In this document: positions 62,838 to 64,000 of the stretch, in pieces | Layout of the letters: every line of letters begins with the position of its first letter | Numbering within the stretch: position 1 is the first letter of the stretch | Assembly: GCA_007026445.1 (NCBI GenBank) | Contig: VDMD01000001.1 | Coordinates: 1,054,001 to 1,118,000, forward strand | DNA length: 64,000 bases | Direction: 5' to 3' | From: Schizophyllum amplum | Lineage: Eukaryota; Basidiomycota; Agaricomycetes; Agaricales; Schizophyllaceae | Notes under the pieces: model-generated | The model's input: the letters and a program-made list of their open reading frames with translations, nothing else | Database searches by the model: none | Told to the model about the DNA's origin: nothing | Translations under genes and position numbers: made by a program

Positions 62838-64000
62838 TCATATGCCCAGCAGGCGCTTCCCAGCCTGCCACACCGCAAACGAAACAGCAGTCATGGGAAC
62901 AACCTTCAGATAGCCGATGCTCAGGCCGACGTAGAACCCCTGCCAGCCCCGCGCCCGCCAAATAGTCTGCGCGGTCTCGTTCCACCCCAGCCACCGATCC
63001 GGCTGCGTGATCCCCCCAACCTGCATCCTGCGCCGCACGACCTCAAACGGGTACGAGACCGTCTGCGCAATCGCCCCGGACACCGCGCCGATCGCCAAAT
63101 CGGCCACGGGCGTCGTGCCGGAGGCCTTCCCCTGCGGCGGCAGCATGTGCGCGCGCAAAAAATCCCAGGCAAGAAAGGACGTGCCGGCGTACGGGATCAT
63201 GCCGCCTGCGCGCACTCATTAGCGCACAAGCTACACATATGCGCGGCGTGCTGGCTTACCTACTGTCACCGTGAAGCCCCTGTAGAACTTGAGCAGCGGG
63301 AAGCGGTCGAGGATGTTCTTGGGGTCAAGCCGCCGCGCGCTACCGGCTGGTGCAGACGCGCGCTCCGCGTATATCTGCTTGAACGCGCGCTTGAACGACG
63401 GGCGGGCGTCGGCATCCGTGGAGCGCGTCTGGTACGCCATGCGTACGCGGATGACCTCGAGAGGGTACGTCAAAAAGACCGCGACGATTCCTGGGAGGTA
63501 AATGTGAGTGCCTGATTGGCAAGGATGTCGGGCGAGTGCCGAGACGCACCGGACGCGGCGCCTGCGGCGAACCTCCGTACGTTCGTCTCGCTCTCCTTGC
63601 GAGGCATCAAGAGCTGCGTGTCCGTCATTAGCGCACCGCAAGCGCTTCGTAGAAGCACAAGCACGTACATGTCGGATGTGGTCATAGGCCATAAACTTGA
63701 CCGCCGCGTAGGGGAATACCTGGACGGGGTATGAGCTTCGCGAACGACCAGAGGCAAGACGCCGATCGAGAGGACATACACGTATGAGAGTCGCGGAGTG
63801 GCCTTGCAGCAAGCCTCTTGCACCATGCTCCTTGTATATATGTGTACCGGCACGGAATGCGCCGCTCCAGCTTCCTGTACCGCACATCGTCAGCGCTCGC
63901 GTGCGCGGGAGCGGATGATCACGTCCGCACCGGCGTACTTGACAAAATCAGGATTCGAGGCCTGGAAGAGTATCTTCACTCTGTCCAGAGGTGCTATGAC
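62838..64000 (-). CDS. LEU5: Mitochondrial carrier, Leu5/coenzyme A transporter type (5' end outside window)
   Basis: Inner-membrane SLC25 carrier; yeast Leu5 and human SLC25A42/A16 bring coenzyme A into mitochondria. From the right edge inward the exons read VIAPLDRVKILFQASNPDF (first PxD carrier signature), ARGLLQGHSATL, FPYAAVKFMAYDHIR and RRFAAGAASG. Next are VFLTYPLEVIRVRMAYQTRS (second signature, PLEVIRVR), FKRAFKQIYAE and GMIPYAGTSFLAWDFL. The third signature is QTVSYPFEVVRRRMQVGG, followed by GWQGFYVGLSIGYLKV and the C-terminus RLLGI. The first helix start lies beyond 64000. Motif wording around each signature matches Leu5 more closely than other carriers. Substrate is inferred from the family. 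Confidence 0.87.

Overview
The window is nuclear DNA of a filamentous basidiomycete, most likely an agaricomycete (mushroom or wood-rot fungus). The evidence is gene structure and gene content. Genes are broken by many 45-60 bp introns of the form GTRNGT...CTNAN...YAG. There are no operons or ribosome-binding sites, neighbouring genes lie on either strand, and two families typical of mushrooms are present (a DUF6534-type seven-helix protein and a GH99/GH71-like 'xylosidase'). I found no prokaryotic, plasmid or viral features. All exon joins were worked out by hand from reading frame, splice sites and remembered family sequence; nothing was run.

Layout, left to right. A FAD monooxygenase is cut by the left edge (1-788). 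A decayed GH30 endo-beta-1,6-glucanase follows (about 3.12-5.16 kb). Next come a nine-finger TFIIIA-like protein (5392-7106) and a three-exon 85-residue secreted protein with two CKGDC motifs (7581-7943) that the open reading frames hide. A GH15 glucoamylase with CBM20 (9989-12069), an IMPACT-family protein (12839-13294), a nested inverted-repeat element (13.5-14.6 kb) and glucosamine-6-phosphate deaminase (15560-16799) follow. A seven-helix orphan membrane protein (17106-18605), the Dsc3 subunit of the Golgi Dsc E3 ligase (20050-21125), a stand-alone EgtB-like enzyme (21283-23372) and the peroxisomal ATPase Pex1 (24798-28822) complete the left half.

The right half holds an unrecognised conserved-looking protein (29963-31415) and a P-loop kinase (32187-33027) sharing a 101-bp divergent promoter with a long GH99/GH71-like protein (33129-36787). 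That gene converges on a GH35 beta-galactosidase (36854-41365). The splicing factor Spp2/GPKOW (42027-43457) and the Fe-S protein Isa2 (43573-44382) form a second head-to-head pair. A broken, inverted copy of the GH35 5' end (about 44.94-45.29 kb), a DUF6534 seven-helix protein (46259-48236), a hemerythrin-like protein (49263-50310), Eaf3/MRG15 (50655-51970) and a Rho GTPase (52842-53902) come next. A 1090-residue ankyrin/low-complexity protein (54713-58090), a Zn2Cys6 transcription factor (59728-62394) and a Leu5-type mitochondrial carrier cut by the right edge (62838-64000) close the window.

Most genes are unrelated housekeeping genes and do not form a pathway. The clearest theme is carbohydrate degradation: two complete-looking hydrolase genes, a GH35 with two unresolved joins, two decayed hydrolase loci and an amino-sugar deaminase. 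The most novel items are the CKGDC secreted protein, the nested inverted-repeat element, the inverted GH35 relic and the EgtB-like protein without a methyltransferase. I did not find a convincing new multi-gene system.
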